Notes under the pieces: model-generated | The model's database searches: none | Told to the model about the DNA's origin: nothing | What the model saw: only the letters and a program-made list of their open reading frames with translations | In this document: one piece after another, positions 7,254-17,335 of the stretch | How positions within the stretch are numbered: the first letter of the stretch is position 1 | Layout: each line of letters starts with the position of its first letter | Translations under genes and position numbers: made by a program | NCBI GenBank assembly: GCA_011192175.1 | Contig: DUEJ01000155.1 | Coordinates: 1-54,175 of the forward strand | DNA from: Thermoflexia bacterium | Lineage (GTDB): Bacteria > Chloroflexota > Anaerolineae > B4-G1 > SLSP01 | Direction: 5' to 3' | DNA: 54,175 bases

Positions 7254-9185
7254 GTGGAGATGCTACATACGCGGGATGTGTACTTGCAGGAGGTCTCACT
7301 GGACGCGGCCTGGACGCGGTTTCGGGAAGCATTGCAGGCGGCCGGCCGGTGGCGACCGGTAGCGAGCGAGGAGATTCCTCTAGAGGCGGCTTGGGGGCGC
7401 GTTACCGCTGGCCCGATCTGGGCGCGGCTCTCTTCGCCTCATTATCACGCTTGCGCGATGGATCGTTACGCGCTGCGCGCAGCCGATACGATAGGATGTA
7501 GCGCTGCGCACCCGGTCCGCTTGCGGATCGGGGAACAGATCGTGCCGGTGGATACCGGCGATCCGCTGCCCCGTTGGGCGGATGCGGTGGTGATGGTGGA
7601 ACAGACGGAAGTGGCGGGGGATGAGGTGTTACTGCGTGCTCCGCTAGCCCGCTGGCAACATGTCCGTGCGGTGGGCGAGGATATTGTGGCGACGGAGTTG
7701 TTGTTACCCGGCAACCACAAGTTGCGTCCGGTGGATTTGGGCGCGATTGCGGGCGCGGGATATACGCGGGTCGCCGTGCGGCGCCGTCCCCGCGTGGCGG
7801 TGATTCCAACTGGGGACGAGGTGATCGCGCGGGGTCGAGACCCGGAATTAGGCGAGATTATTGAGTATAACAGCCTGGTGCTGGGCGCACAGGTCGAGGA
7901 ATGGGGCGGGGAGGCGCTCCGTTTTCCCATCGTGCCCGATGAGCCAGCCGCGTTGGCGGCAACTGTTCAGCAAGCAGCGCGTGAAGCGGATCTGATTCTG
8001 CTCAATGCCGGTTCCTCGGCGGGACGGGATGATTTTGCGGCCCAAATTGTGCAACAAGAGGGTGAGCTTTTGGTCCACGGCATCAACGTACGGCCGGGAC
8101 ATCCCGTGGTCTTGGGTACCAGCGGGCCGGAAGCGATACCCATCATTGGCGTGCCCGGCTATCCAGTCTCGGCGGCGCTGACGGGGGAGCTCTTTGTACA
8201 GCCTCTCATATATCGCTGGCTCGGATTGCCCGCACCAGAGCGGCCACGGATGCCGGCCCAGCTCACGCGCAAACTACTCTCCCCCGTGGCGGATGATGAA
8301 TTTGTGCGCGTGGTGGTGGGTCACGTAGGAGAACGCACGCTGGCTGCGCCGCTCTCCCGTGGGGCGGGGGTGCTTACTTCGTTGGTCCGCGCCGATGGTC
8401 TTGTTCACATTCCTCGCTTCCAGGAAGGTTTCGATGCGGGGAAAGAAGTCTCGGTGGAACTCTATTGCACTCCGGAAGAAATTGAGCGCACTATCTTGGC
8501 TATCGGCAGCCACGATTTGACCTTGGATTTGATCTCGCAATCCTTGTCTGAGTTGACCCCCCCGCGTCGTTTGGCAAGCGCGAACGCCGGCAGTCTTGGC
8601 GGCCTGATCGCGCTGCGGCGCGGGGAAGCCCATCTGGCCGGGACGCATTTATTGTATCCGAAGACGGGCGCTTACAACTTACCATACATCCGCCGGTATC
8701 TGCCGGAAACTCCGGTGGTGGTGGTCACTTTGACCCGCCGGGAGCAGGGTCTGATCGTCGCGCCGGGGAATCCACTGGGAATCCAGGGGATTCCGGATTT
8801 AGCACGCGCGGGAGTTACTTACGTGAACCGGCAGCGGGGCGCAGGGACGCGCGTCCTGTTGGATTACTTGTTGGCGCAGGCAGGAATCGCGTCCGCGCAG
8901 GTACCGGGCTATGACCGCGAGGAAATCACGCATCTGGCCGTGGCGGTGGCGGTGGCGAGCGGGCTGGCGGATTGCGGGATGGGTGTGCGGGCGGCGGCCA
9001 CGGCCCTGAAGCTAGATTTTATCTCATTGACTTGGGAACGTTATGATCTGGTGATTCCCCAGATTTTCTGGGAGAGTGCATTGCTAACCCCGTTGCGAGA
9101 ACTGTTGGCTTCGGCAGAGTTTCGCGCTACGGTGGCCGCGTTGCCCGGCTACGATCCGACGGAGATGGGCAAGGTAGTGGGATAG
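7254..9185 (+). CDS. moeA: Molybdopterin molybdenumtransferase MoeA fused to a C-terminal PBP/LysR-substrate-like domain
   Basis: MoeA motifs VEQTEVAGDEV, PRVAVIPTGDEV, LLNAGSSAGRDDF, VRPGHPVVLG and IIGVPGYPVSAALT. C-terminal HAGTHLLY-like (AGTHLLYPKTGAYN), REQGLIVAPGNPLGIQGIPDL and VNRQRGAGTRVLLD. Confidence 0.92.
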   Translation: MEMLHTRDVYLQEVSLDAAWTRFREALQAAGRWRPVASEEIPLEAAWGRVTAGPIWARLSSPHYHACAMDRYALRAADTIGCSAAHPVRLRIGEQIVPVDTGDPLPRWADAVVMVEQTEVAGDEVLLRAPLARWQHVRAVGEDIVATELLLPGNHKLRPVDLGAIAGAGYTRVAVRRRPRVAVIPTGDEVIARGRDPELGEIIEYNSLVLGAQVEEWGGEALRFPIVPDEPAALAATVQQAAREADLILLNAGSSAGRDDFAAQIVQQEGELLVHGINVRPGHPVVLGTSGPEAIPIIGVPGYPVSAALTGELFVQPLIYRWLGLPAPERPRMPAQLTRKLLSPVADDEFVRVVVGHVGERTLAAPLSRGAGVLTSLVRADGLVHIPRFQEGFDAGKEVSVELYCTPEEIERTILAIGSHDLTLDLISQSLSELTPPRRLASANAGSLGGLIALRRGEAHLAGTHLLYPKTGAYNLPYIRRYLPETPVVVVTLTRREQGLIVAPGNPLGIQGIPDLARAGVTYVNRQRGAGTRVLLDYLLAQAGIASAQVPGYDREEITHLAVAVAVASGLADCGMGVRAAATALKLDFISLTWERYDLVIPQIFWESALLTPLRELLASAEFRATVAALPGYDPTEMGKVVG

Positions 9186-9200
9186 TTGGGTAGGTAGTTG

Positions 9201-9332
9201 CTATTTAGCTGACAAAGCTCCAGATTTGCCTGGGGAGCAAGAAATAGGCCGCAGCTGAGCGCAGATAAATACTGATTTTTTTGGTTTTATTGAGAGCTAA
9301 ACTGTGTCCTAAAAAATTTATCAGCTGATCAG
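9201..9332. repeat. MITE-like interspersed repeat, copy 2 (diverged)
   Basis: Shares tttagctgacaa, gagcaaga, gcrgataaayactgatttttttggttttatt and a terminal ttatcagctgatca with copy 1, same orientation and nearly the same length. Confidence 0.6.
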
Positions 9333-9376
9333 AGTTGGTTGAGCGGATCTTATTTTCGATTTGAACGGAGGGGGCT

Positions 9377-10198
9377 GTGAGCCGTAATCAAAAAATAATC
9401 CTAATGCTATTGGCTGTTGTGGATATAATCGTGATCGGGGCAATGGGTTGGGTAGTAGTCTCTAGCATGAGCGGCAAGACTAGCTTCACGCTGCTGCCGG
9501 CGACTGCCACTGCCACCGCCAGTCCTACGAGTATCCCTACCTGGACATCGACTGTGACGGCAACTCCTTCGCCGACCTTACCTCCGGCCCCCACCCGTAC
9601 TCCGCGCCCGACGCGGACTCCCTATCCCACCTTGACCCCCAGTCCACGGCCCACCCCGGCCCCGGTGACGCTGGTCAACCCAGAGTTTGATCAATTCATG
9701 CCCAATCAGATCCCCGGTTGGCAATGGGATGCCGATGTGAATTACCAGATGGGCGATGATTATAATCCCCAGTATTCCTACGCCCAGCCCACGTTTAGAT
9801 CCGCGGATGACTCACGGCGCCAGATTAACGGGGCCACTTTGCAGATCGAGACTGTGCGCTGGCTTAAATTCCGGGCGTATGTGTACCAACAAATTACTAT
9901 TCCCACCGGCAGCTTGGTTTATTTCAGGGTGAAAGCCAATGCCTATTCTTCTATCGACCGTTTAATTTTGAAAGCGGGAATAGATCCTCAAGGCGGTGCA
10001 GGGTGTGATAATGCCCGCTGGTCAGAAGTGCTGATTGATCAAGAGGATGGCATAGTTACCATCACTTCACCCCGGTTGCTGGTGGGGAGTAAGGGCCGGG
10101 CGACGGTCTGTCTCTTTGCCGAACCGCGTTATCCCGATGTTAGTAATGCGGCCTTTTTTGATCAGGCGGAATTGATTGCCGCGCCGCCGCAACCGTAG
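9377..10198 (+). CDS. Membrane-anchored secreted hypothetical protein with Thr/Pro-rich linker and a beta-rich C-terminal domain
   Basis: N-terminal TM helix IILMLLAVVDIIVIGAMGWVVV, then TATATASPTSIPTWTSTVTATPSPTLPPAPTRTPRPTRTP. Confidence 0.65.
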   Translation: MSRNQKIILMLLAVVDIIVIGAMGWVVVSSMSGKTSFTLLPATATATASPTSIPTWTSTVTATPSPTLPPAPTRTPRPTRTPYPTLTPSPRPTPAPVTLVNPEFDQFMPNQIPGWQWDADVNYQMGDDYNPQYSYAQPTFRSADDSRRQINGATLQIETVRWLKFRAYVYQQITIPTGSLVYFRVKANAYSSIDRLILKAGIDPQGGAGCDNARWSEVLIDQEDGIVTITSPRLLVGSKGRATVCLFAEPRYPDVSNAAFFDQAELIAAPPQP

Positions 10199-10213
10199 CG
10201 AGAGGAGGATGTA

Positions 10214-11278
10214 ATGCAGCCGATGCCCACATTGTGTGATTTGGTTGTCGTGGGAGCCGGGTTAGCCGGCTCATTAGTGGCACGCCGGATGGCGGAGGCC
10301 GGGATGCAGGTCGTGGTCCTGGAAGCCCGGCATGAAGTCGGCGGCCTCAGTGCGCGAGGGGGCGGGTTGGCGATCTTGGGTACGCCAGAGCCATATACAG
10401 CGCTGGTGGAGCGGGTGGGTCGAGAAGAGGCCGCCCAGATCTGGGCGCTCACGCAACGTAATCTAGACCTCCTGCGCTCACAAGCTGAGGTTCTAGGGGT
10501 AGAAGTCCGGCGGGTCGGCGCTCTGCGTCCCGTCTGGGGAGACGCGGCAGCGCTAGCGCTGCAAAAATCAATGGCGCTATTGAGAGAAGACGGTTTTGCG
10601 GCCTCGCTAGAAGACGCCACCAAGTTGGGGATGACGGTGGGATTGCAGACTCAAGACGATCTGCTTTTTGACCCGCTAGTGTTGATTGAGGCGGCGTTGG
10701 AACATCCGCGCATCACGGTGCAGACAGCCGCTGAGGTAAAGACGTTAGAGCGGCGCGGAGAGGCTTGGGACATCTGGACTGGAGATTCGTTTGTGCGCAC
10801 TGAGGCGCTGGTCTTAGCCGGAGGGGGACACGTTGTACATCTGGATGCCGGTCTGGCCGCTTATCTCTCGACTATGCCCTTACAGGTGCTCAAAGGGGTG
10901 ACTGACGCGCCCGGTCTGAGTCATCCGCTGATATTAGATGCAGGACAGGTGTCAGCAGTCACGGTGGGGTCACGTTGGCAGTTGAGCTCCTGGTCGTCAG
11001 CCGCCAAGGTGGCTCCTTGGACCCGCCTGACTCAAACTGCGGAGCAATTCTGCCCTGAAATTCGCGTGGTGGAGCGTTACACCATCTGGGTAGCGCGGAG
11101 CGCCGACGGATTGCCGGTGGTGGGGGCGCTGCCAAGATCGCCACGGTTGTACACCGTGGGAGGGTTGGGTCCATGGGGGATGAGTTGGGCGTTCGTTGCC
11201 GTTGAGCGGCTGGTCGCCATGTTGTTACACGCTGCTGAATTGGGATTGTTAGATATTAGTCGCTTTACCATGGATTGA
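10214..11278 (+). CDS. FAD-dependent oxidoreductase (DAO family)
   Basis: LVVVGAGLAGSLVARRMAEAGMQVVVLEARHEVGGLS is a Rossmann GxGxxG FAD-binding motif. C-terminal GLPVVGALPRSPRLYTVGGLGPWGMSWA. Confidence 0.85.
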   Translation: MQPMPTLCDLVVVGAGLAGSLVARRMAEAGMQVVVLEARHEVGGLSARGGGLAILGTPEPYTALVERVGREEAAQIWALTQRNLDLLRSQAEVLGVEVRRVGALRPVWGDAAALALQKSMALLREDGFAASLEDATKLGMTVGLQTQDDLLFDPLVLIEAALEHPRITVQTAAEVKTLERRGEAWDIWTGDSFVRTEALVLAGGGHVVHLDAGLAAYLSTMPLQVLKGVTDAPGLSHPLILDAGQVSAVTVGSRWQLSSWSSAAKVAPWTRLTQTAEQFCPEIRVVERYTIWVARSADGLPVVGALPRSPRLYTVGGLGPWGMSWAFVAVERLVAMLLHAAELGLLDISRFTMD

Positions 11279-11401
11279 GGAGCGCGTCTTGCGCTGGCTA
11301 CCGGTCGCATAATATATGGTATCAGGGGCTAGCTGTTGGCATCCGGCGATCTGATTGCACCTGGTAGTGGTGGTATATGCAAAGTTACCAGAGAGGTGGA
11401 G

Positions 11402-12133
11402 ATGGAACCACGTAGGGATAGTAATTTAATCAGAGTTGCGATTGTGGACGATCATCCCTTTTTCCGGCAGGGAGTGCGAGAAGTACTGGCTATCCAGCCG
11501 GACATTGAGGTAGTCGCGGAAGCAGAAAATGGGGATGAAGCGTTGCGGCTAATACCAGCGGCGGCTCCCACCGTGACCTTAATGGATGTGAACTTGCCGG
11601 GGATTAACGGGCTGCGAGTTACCAAACAGATCAAAGAGCAACACCCTGAACTAAACTTTATCGTCTTGACCGCGTATGATGACGAAGAGCAGATTTACCA
11701 CGCCATTCGTATTGGAGCCTCGGCATATTTCTCTAAGGACGTTGCTCCTGAACAGTTAATAGCAACTGTACGCGCCGTAGCTCAGGGCTATTATGTGATC
11801 GATGATGAGCGTATGACGCCAGCTCAAGCTGAACAATGGTTGTTGGATTGTTATCGTCGCTTTGGCGTCCAACCGCAAGATGCGACTTTTTCCCCGCTAA
11901 CCCCCCGAGAAATGGATGTCTTGGAACAAATTATCGAAGGCTTGAGTAATAAAGGTATTGCTTACCGGCTGGGTATAAGTAAACAGACGGTCAAAAATCA
12001 CGTTACTGCAATCTTGGCGAAATTAGATCTTTCAGATCGTACTCAGGCGGCGATTTATGCTCTCCGGCGTGGGTGGGTACGCTTTCCAGAAGAGGATAGA
12101 GAGATAGGACGCGATGGTACAACTAGGGAGTAG
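11402..12133 (+). CDS. LuxR/NarL-family response regulator
   Basis: Receiver (VAIVDDHPFFRQGVREVL, LMDVNLPG, SKDV) and HTH (LTPREMDVLEQIIEGLSNKGIAYRLGISKQTVKNHVTAILAKL). Confidence 0.93.
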   Translation: MEPRRDSNLIRVAIVDDHPFFRQGVREVLAIQPDIEVVAEAENGDEALRLIPAAAPTVTLMDVNLPGINGLRVTKQIKEQHPELNFIVLTAYDDEEQIYHAIRIGASAYFSKDVAPEQLIATVRAVAQGYYVIDDERMTPAQAEQWLLDCYRRFGVQPQDATFSPLTPREMDVLEQIIEGLSNKGIAYRLGISKQTVKNHVTAILAKLDLSDRTQAAIYALRRGWVRFPEEDREIGRDGTTRE

Positions 12134-12200
12134 TTATAGAGGAAATTAGTTTCTCGTAATTCTGTCACCGGGAACAAGCTCTTAAGCAATGAGGAGGCGT

Positions 12201-13265
12201 ATGACTGAAAATACCAGTTCGCAATTTTTGGAATCTATTCAACAACAACGCAGTAAATTACAACGGGATCTCAAAGAAGTGGATATGCTTATCCAGCAGA
12301 CCACTTCAGAAGTGGATAGATTAGTGCGGAAAAATTCACAGGCGGCGGCGCTGGTGCGTCAGATTGATGTGCAGATAGATATTGCCCCGCGCGAGGATAT
12401 TCAATCCGCCTACCAGGGGCTAATAGAGAGCCAACGTCGCCTCTTCACGATGCGGGGGCAGTTGGAGAAGTTGCAAAGTGGGCAACAGTACAAAACCAGC
12501 CTCTTGAATAACTACAACGAAATCCTCAAGCGGACTGACTCGCTGGACGCGGCTTCAGGAGAAGAGGAGCAGGAGCAGCCTTCGGAGAAAGCGTTGGTGA
12601 TCAGTGTAATTGAGGCCCAAGAGCGCGAGCGTCAACGGCTCTCCCGGCAGATGCATGATGGTCCCGCACAGTCGTTGACCAATTTGGTATTGCAAGCAGA
12701 AATTTGCGAGCGTTTGTTTGATGTGGACCGTGATCGGGCTAAAGTTGAATTGGCCGAACTGAAAGCAGACGTGATTAGCACTTTTCAGAAAGTTAAAAAA
12801 TTCATTTTCAGTCTGCGGCCTATGATGTTGGATGATCTAGGGCTGACGCCTACCCTGCGCCGCTACGTAGCGGGGTTAAAAGAGAGCGGCCTGATTCCCA
12901 TCACCTTGCAGATCTCTGGCAAGGAACAACGTTTAGCTTCCTATAAAGAGGTCACCATCTTCCGGGTGGTACAGGAGCTACACCATATTGCCAGTAGATA
13001 TGGAAATGCTTCCACTGTGAAAGTGGATTTGGAGATGGACGAGAAGCAGGTACGGGTGACGGTGGAAGGGGATGGCAGCAGTTTTGAGCTAGGCAACACC
13101 GATACGTTAGCCACTGCTGAAGCGAAACGTCTGGGATTGCCGACCTTGCGAGAGAGAATTGAGATGCTGGAAGGTAAAATCTCCTTTGAGACGGAGGGAG
13201 AGCAAGGCTTACGGACCACGTTTACTCTCCCGATTGAAGAGGGCGGAGAGAATTTGAGTAGGTAG
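12201..13265 (+). CDS. Sensor histidine kinase (HisKA_3, DegS/NarX-like) with atypical ATPase domain
   Basis: H-box ERERQRLSRQMHDGPAQSLTNLVLQAEI, then FIFSLRPMMLDDLGLTPTLRRYV and GLPTLRERIEMLEGKISFET. Start chosen at ATG 12201 after GAGGAGGC. Confidence 0.85.
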   Translation: MTENTSSQFLESIQQQRSKLQRDLKEVDMLIQQTTSEVDRLVRKNSQAAALVRQIDVQIDIAPREDIQSAYQGLIESQRRLFTMRGQLEKLQSGQQYKTSLLNNYNEILKRTDSLDAASGEEEQEQPSEKALVISVIEAQERERQRLSRQMHDGPAQSLTNLVLQAEICERLFDVDRDRAKVELAELKADVISTFQKVKKFIFSLRPMMLDDLGLTPTLRRYVAGLKESGLIPITLQISGKEQRLASYKEVTIFRVVQELHHIASRYGNASTVKVDLEMDEKQVRVTVEGDGSSFELGNTDTLATAEAKRLGLPTLRERIEMLEGKISFETEGEQGLRTTFTLPIEEGGENLSR

Positions 13266-13377
13266 TTCCAAAACAATTTCACAGAAATGTTGACATAGTA
13301 ATGAGGCGTGCTAAACTCTAAGGCACGTTGTCAGCTGGTAAAAATATCATGGAAATTGCTCTGAGGGGAGGCTTAGA

Positions 13378-14526
13378 ATGCGCAATAATAAAGCTCTGGT
13401 GATAGTGGCTATTCTTTTATTACTAGTGGCCCTGGGCGGTGGTTATTTATGGTCTCAAGGGATAATAGGTAGCGGCGCGGAGACAGAGGTCGTGGAGACC
13501 ACTCCTACTCCCCAGATTACTATGATAGATATAGTGGTTGCCGCGCAGGATATCCCTGCCGGGCAACAGCTCAAAGAGGCTGATGGCGCAGTTAAGTTGC
13601 AATCTTGGCCTGAGGACTCGTTGCCGATCAAGTATATTGAGTCTTTGGAAGCGGTCGAAGGGCAATTCGCGCGGATGGATATTGCTCGTGGCATGCCCGT
13701 CTTACCTAGCACGTTAGGTCAATCTGGGGGGCGACTTTCAGTCTATGGATCGGCAGCGGCGCTCTTTGATGATAAGAGCCGCCGGGCCTACGTGATTCCT
13801 ATGGATACGCAGGGAGCCGTGGCTTGGGCCATCCAACCAGGTGACCGGGTGGATGTCTTGGCCGCGATAGAATTGATGCCGGTGGATACTGAGTTCCAGA
13901 CCCGCTTGCCCAATAGCTTTATCCCGCTGGAAGGCTCTGGGGGGGGAACTGATGAGCAGGTGCAAGGACTAGTTGCGGGACTGGAATACAGATATGGGCG
14001 GTTTGAAGATCTCCCCAATGGTACGCCCGCCTTTATTATCCCTCCAGCTGGACAATCTACGCCTAGCTATCTGGTGGTACAGATGACGATTCAAGATGCC
14101 ATTGTCTGGCATGTGGGTATCTGGGCGAACGATGAGGAATCCACCACTGCCGGTACGGCAGCTACTGGCGAGACTCCAGAGGGAGAGGGAGAAACTTCTA
14201 TTAGTATAAGCAGTGAAGAGACTACGGCGGCGGCGCCACCCTTACCACCGGAGCAACGAGGCATGGATAGCATTTTACCGGTGACATTGTTGATCTCGCC
14301 GCAGGATGCGTTAGTCTTGAAGTACCTGCAAACGATGGGCGCGGACTTAGATCTAGTTTTGCGTTCAACCGGAGATGAGTCCCCGGTCATCACCGAGGCA
14401 GTCTGGTTCCGCTATGTGATAGATCGCTATCAGATCCCTGCTACGTTACCGGATCTCCCCGTTGCGCCGACTCCATTATCCGCACCGTTAGAGTTTTCTA
14501 CTCCGACCCCGCCCCCCGAAGAATAG
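13378..14526 (+). CDS. cpaB: CpaB/RcpC-like Flp pilus assembly protein
   Basis: N-terminal TM, then a SAF-like region IDIVVAAQDIPAGQQLKEADGAVKLQSWPEDSLP...GQFARMDIARGMPVLPS and AYVIPMDTQGAVAWAIQPGDRVDVLAAIE. Adjacent to cpaE/cpaF. Confidence 0.85.
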   Translation: MRNNKALVIVAILLLLVALGGGYLWSQGIIGSGAETEVVETTPTPQITMIDIVVAAQDIPAGQQLKEADGAVKLQSWPEDSLPIKYIESLEAVEGQFARMDIARGMPVLPSTLGQSGGRLSVYGSAAALFDDKSRRAYVIPMDTQGAVAWAIQPGDRVDVLAAIELMPVDTEFQTRLPNSFIPLEGSGGGTDEQVQGLVAGLEYRYGRFEDLPNGTPAFIIPPAGQSTPSYLVVQMTIQDAIVWHVGIWANDEESTTAGTAATGETPEGEGETSISISSEETTAAAPPLPPEQRGMDSILPVTLLISPQDALVLKYLQTMGADLDLVLRSTGDESPVITEAVWFRYVIDRYQIPATLPDLPVAPTPLSAPLEFSTPTPPPEE

Positions 14527-14543
14527 GTAGTGTTTAAGGAAGG

Positions 14544-15845
14544 ATGATGAGCAAAAATAATAAAGTCAGGGTAATGATCGTTGATGATATCGCCGAAACA
14601 CGCGAACAGTTACGCAAGCTGCTCTCTTTTGATCCCGATATCGAGGTGGTGGCGATGTTGGGAAGCGGCGAGGAGGCGGTAGAAACCGTAACCGACGCGG
14701 CTCCTGATGTTGTCCTGATGGACATCAACCTGATAGGAATTGATGGCATCACAGCGACGAGGCAGCTCTTGGATGTGGCCCCCACGGTGCAAGTAATCAT
14801 GCTCTCTGTCCAGGGCGAAGCTGATTATATGCGTCAAGCTATGATGGCTGGGGCGCGCGACTATCTCACTAAGCCCCCTAGCGCAGATGATTTATTGGAC
14901 GCTATCCACCGGATGGCTAAATTAAAGCCGCGTTCCGTGATAGAGACGCTTCCTCCGGCCTCGGCGGGAGGCCCAAGGAACGATGGCTCAGGGAGAGATG
15001 GAGCGCAGCGAGCCGGCAAGATCATTACCATCTTTAGCCCCAAGGGAGGGACCGGCTGTACGACTCTGGCGGTCAATGTGGCTATTTCGTTGCAGAAAAT
15101 CGTAGATGATACGACCAAAGTCGCGTTGGTAGACGCTAGTCTTCAATTCGGTGATGTGGCGATATTCTTAAAAATCAAGCCCACCCGTACCATTGTTGAT
15201 TTAGCTCCTCGCGCTGACGAACTGGACACGGATTTGTTGAATACGGTGCTGGTGCCGCATCCTTCTGGCATAAAGGTTTTGGCTCCTCCGGCTACTCCTG
15301 AGGAAGCGGAGATTGTGCGAGAAGGAGATGCAGGTGAATCCGGAGATAGCTTACGCTTCCGAACTATCCTGGAGTTTATGCGGGGGGAATTTGATTACCT
15401 GCTGGTGGATACGCATCACGTGGTGGATGGGATAACTATCGCCGCGTTAGACCTTAGTGATTTAGTACTGGTGGTCACGCGCCCCACCATCCCCGAAATC
15501 CGAGGGGCGCGGGTGTTTGTGGAATTACTTCAAAAACTGGGTTACGGGATGGAGAAAATCGGCCTGGTTATCAACTCCGTAGACAACAAGCGGATGGGTA
15601 TTCAGCCAAAAGCCATTGAGCGGGCCATGATGCCAGCTATTGCGCAACTGCCGCTGGATGAGGTGATTGCTCTACGCGCAGCTAACTATGGGGTCCCGTT
15701 TGTCGTGAAGGAACCACACGCGGACATTAGTACGCGGATGACACAGCTGGCACGCACTATCGTTGATATGTTTGTTGAAGAAGATGAAGAATTTGCAGAG
15801 GAGACACAGGAGCGGCGGCGCATGGGATTAGGGCGTTTATTATAA
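14544..15845 (+). CDS. cpaE: CpaE/TadZ-like protein: receiver domain plus MinD-like ATPase
   Basis: Receiver VRVMIVDDIAETREQLRKLL...VVLMDINLIG, followed by IITIFSPKGGTGCTTLAVNVAISL and DYLLVDTHHVVD. Confidence 0.88.
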   Translation: MMSKNNKVRVMIVDDIAETREQLRKLLSFDPDIEVVAMLGSGEEAVETVTDAAPDVVLMDINLIGIDGITATRQLLDVAPTVQVIMLSVQGEADYMRQAMMAGARDYLTKPPSADDLLDAIHRMAKLKPRSVIETLPPASAGGPRNDGSGRDGAQRAGKIITIFSPKGGTGCTTLAVNVAISLQKIVDDTTKVALVDASLQFGDVAIFLKIKPTRTIVDLAPRADELDTDLLNTVLVPHPSGIKVLAPPATPEEAEIVREGDAGESGDSLRFRTILEFMRGEFDYLLVDTHHVVDGITIAALDLSDLVLVVTRPTIPEIRGARVFVELLQKLGYGMEKIGLVINSVDNKRMGIQPKAIERAMMPAIAQLPLDEVIALRAANYGVPFVVKEPHADISTRMTQLARTIVDMFVEEDEEFAEETQERRRMGLGRLL

Positions 15846-15894
15846 TCAATTCTGCTAATCCCGGGGGTCGGGTTCCTCAAGGAGGCTTTATAAC

Positions 15895-17277
15895 ATGTCA
15901 TTACTAAGAAGGATGGAGAAAAAATCTTCTTCCGCTAGATCAAAAGGTGAATCTGGATCCAACCGCAAACAGGCGGTGAGACGGGCTGTCTCGCCGGCGC
16001 GCGATGCCTACATGGATTTGAAGACTCGCGTACAGAATCGCTTGGTAGCTGAATTAGATCCCAGCATGGATGTTTCGCGCACTGACGAGGTGCGGGCGAC
16101 TATTCAAGAGATGTACAGCGCTATTTTGGAAGAGGAACACATCGTGTTAAGCCGGGTGGAGCGCGAACGGCTATTTGAACAGATTGTCGCCGAGATTTTG
16201 GGGTTAGGCCCATTGCAACCCTTGCTGGCCGATGATAAGATAACCGAGATTATGGTAAACGGCCCCAAAAGCGTCTACGTTGAACGGGGTGGGGTTCTCA
16301 GCCGGACTAAGGTCACTTTTGAAAACTCCGAACATCTGATGCGTATCATTGAACGTATCGTGGCCCCCCTAGGGCGACGTATTGATGAGAGTAGTCCCAC
16401 AGTTGATGCCCGCTTGAAGGACGGTTCGCGGGTTAACGCCGTCATTCCTCCAATTTCCTTGGTGGGACCCGTACTAACTATTCGTAAATTCTTCAAGGAT
16501 CCGTTGACGGTCGATGACTTGATCGGGTTCGGTTCTATCACCGCAGAAACGGCTGAGTTTCTACGCGCTTGTGTAATAGCGGCGCTAAATATCGTTATTT
16601 CTGGCGGCACCGGTACCGGGAAAACCACCTTCCTGAATGTGCTATCTGGGTTTATCCCTAGCGAGGCGCGTATCCTAACCATCGAAAATGCTGCGGAGTT
16701 GCAACTACAACAGGAACATGTGGTCACATTGGAATCCCGGCCTCCCAACATCGAGGGCAAGGGAGCCATAACTATCCAAGATTTAGTGATCAATGCGCTG
16801 CGCATGCGCCCAGATCGCATTGTGATCGGGGAGTGCCGTGGCGGCGAGGCCCTGGATATGCTCCAGGCGATGAATACCGGACATGATGGCAGTATGACCA
16901 CGTTGCACGCTAACAATACCCGTGAGTCACTGTCACGTTTGGAAACTCTAGTATTAATGGCGGGCATGGAACTACCGCACCGCGCTATTCGTGAGCAGAT
17001 AGCTTCGGCCGTTAACCTGATCGTGCAGCTGTCGCGGATGCGAGATGGTTCACGTCGCGTGGTCTCCATCACGGAGGTGCAAGGGATGGAAGGTGAGGTG
17101 GTCACGACGGCCGACATCTTCAAATTTGAGCAGGTTGGTTTTGAGAACGGGAAGGTGATTGGGCGGTTACGCCCCACAGGGCTGCGGCCTAAATTCATGA
17201 ATCGTATTAAGAATGCGGGCATTCATCTACCTCCTTCTGTCTTCGGAGTGGCCCAACGTCTGCATCGTAGTTATTAA
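15895..17277 (+). CDS. cpaF: CpaF/TadA secretion ATPase
   Basis: ITEIMVNGPKSVYVERGG, NIVISGGTGTGKTTFLNVLSGFIP, RILTIENAAELQL, RPDRIVIGECRGGEALDMLQAMNTGHDGSMTTLHANN. Confidence 0.96.
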   Translation: MSLLRRMEKKSSSARSKGESGSNRKQAVRRAVSPARDAYMDLKTRVQNRLVAELDPSMDVSRTDEVRATIQEMYSAILEEEHIVLSRVERERLFEQIVAEILGLGPLQPLLADDKITEIMVNGPKSVYVERGGVLSRTKVTFENSEHLMRIIERIVAPLGRRIDESSPTVDARLKDGSRVNAVIPPISLVGPVLTIRKFFKDPLTVDDLIGFGSITAETAEFLRACVIAALNIVISGGTGTGKTTFLNVLSGFIPSEARILTIENAAELQLQQEHVVTLESRPPNIEGKGAITIQDLVINALRMRPDRIVIGECRGGEALDMLQAMNTGHDGSMTTLHANNTRESLSRLETLVLMAGMELPHRAIREQIASAVNLIVQLSRMRDGSRRVVSITEVQGMEGEVVTTADIFKFEQVGFENGKVIGRLRPTGLRPKFMNRIKNAGIHLPPSVFGVAQRLHRSY

Positions 17278-17335
17278 CGTTGGAGCGCTAAGAAGTGGAA
17301 ACATTGGTATCGTTGCTGGGGGAGAGTGATTAGCT

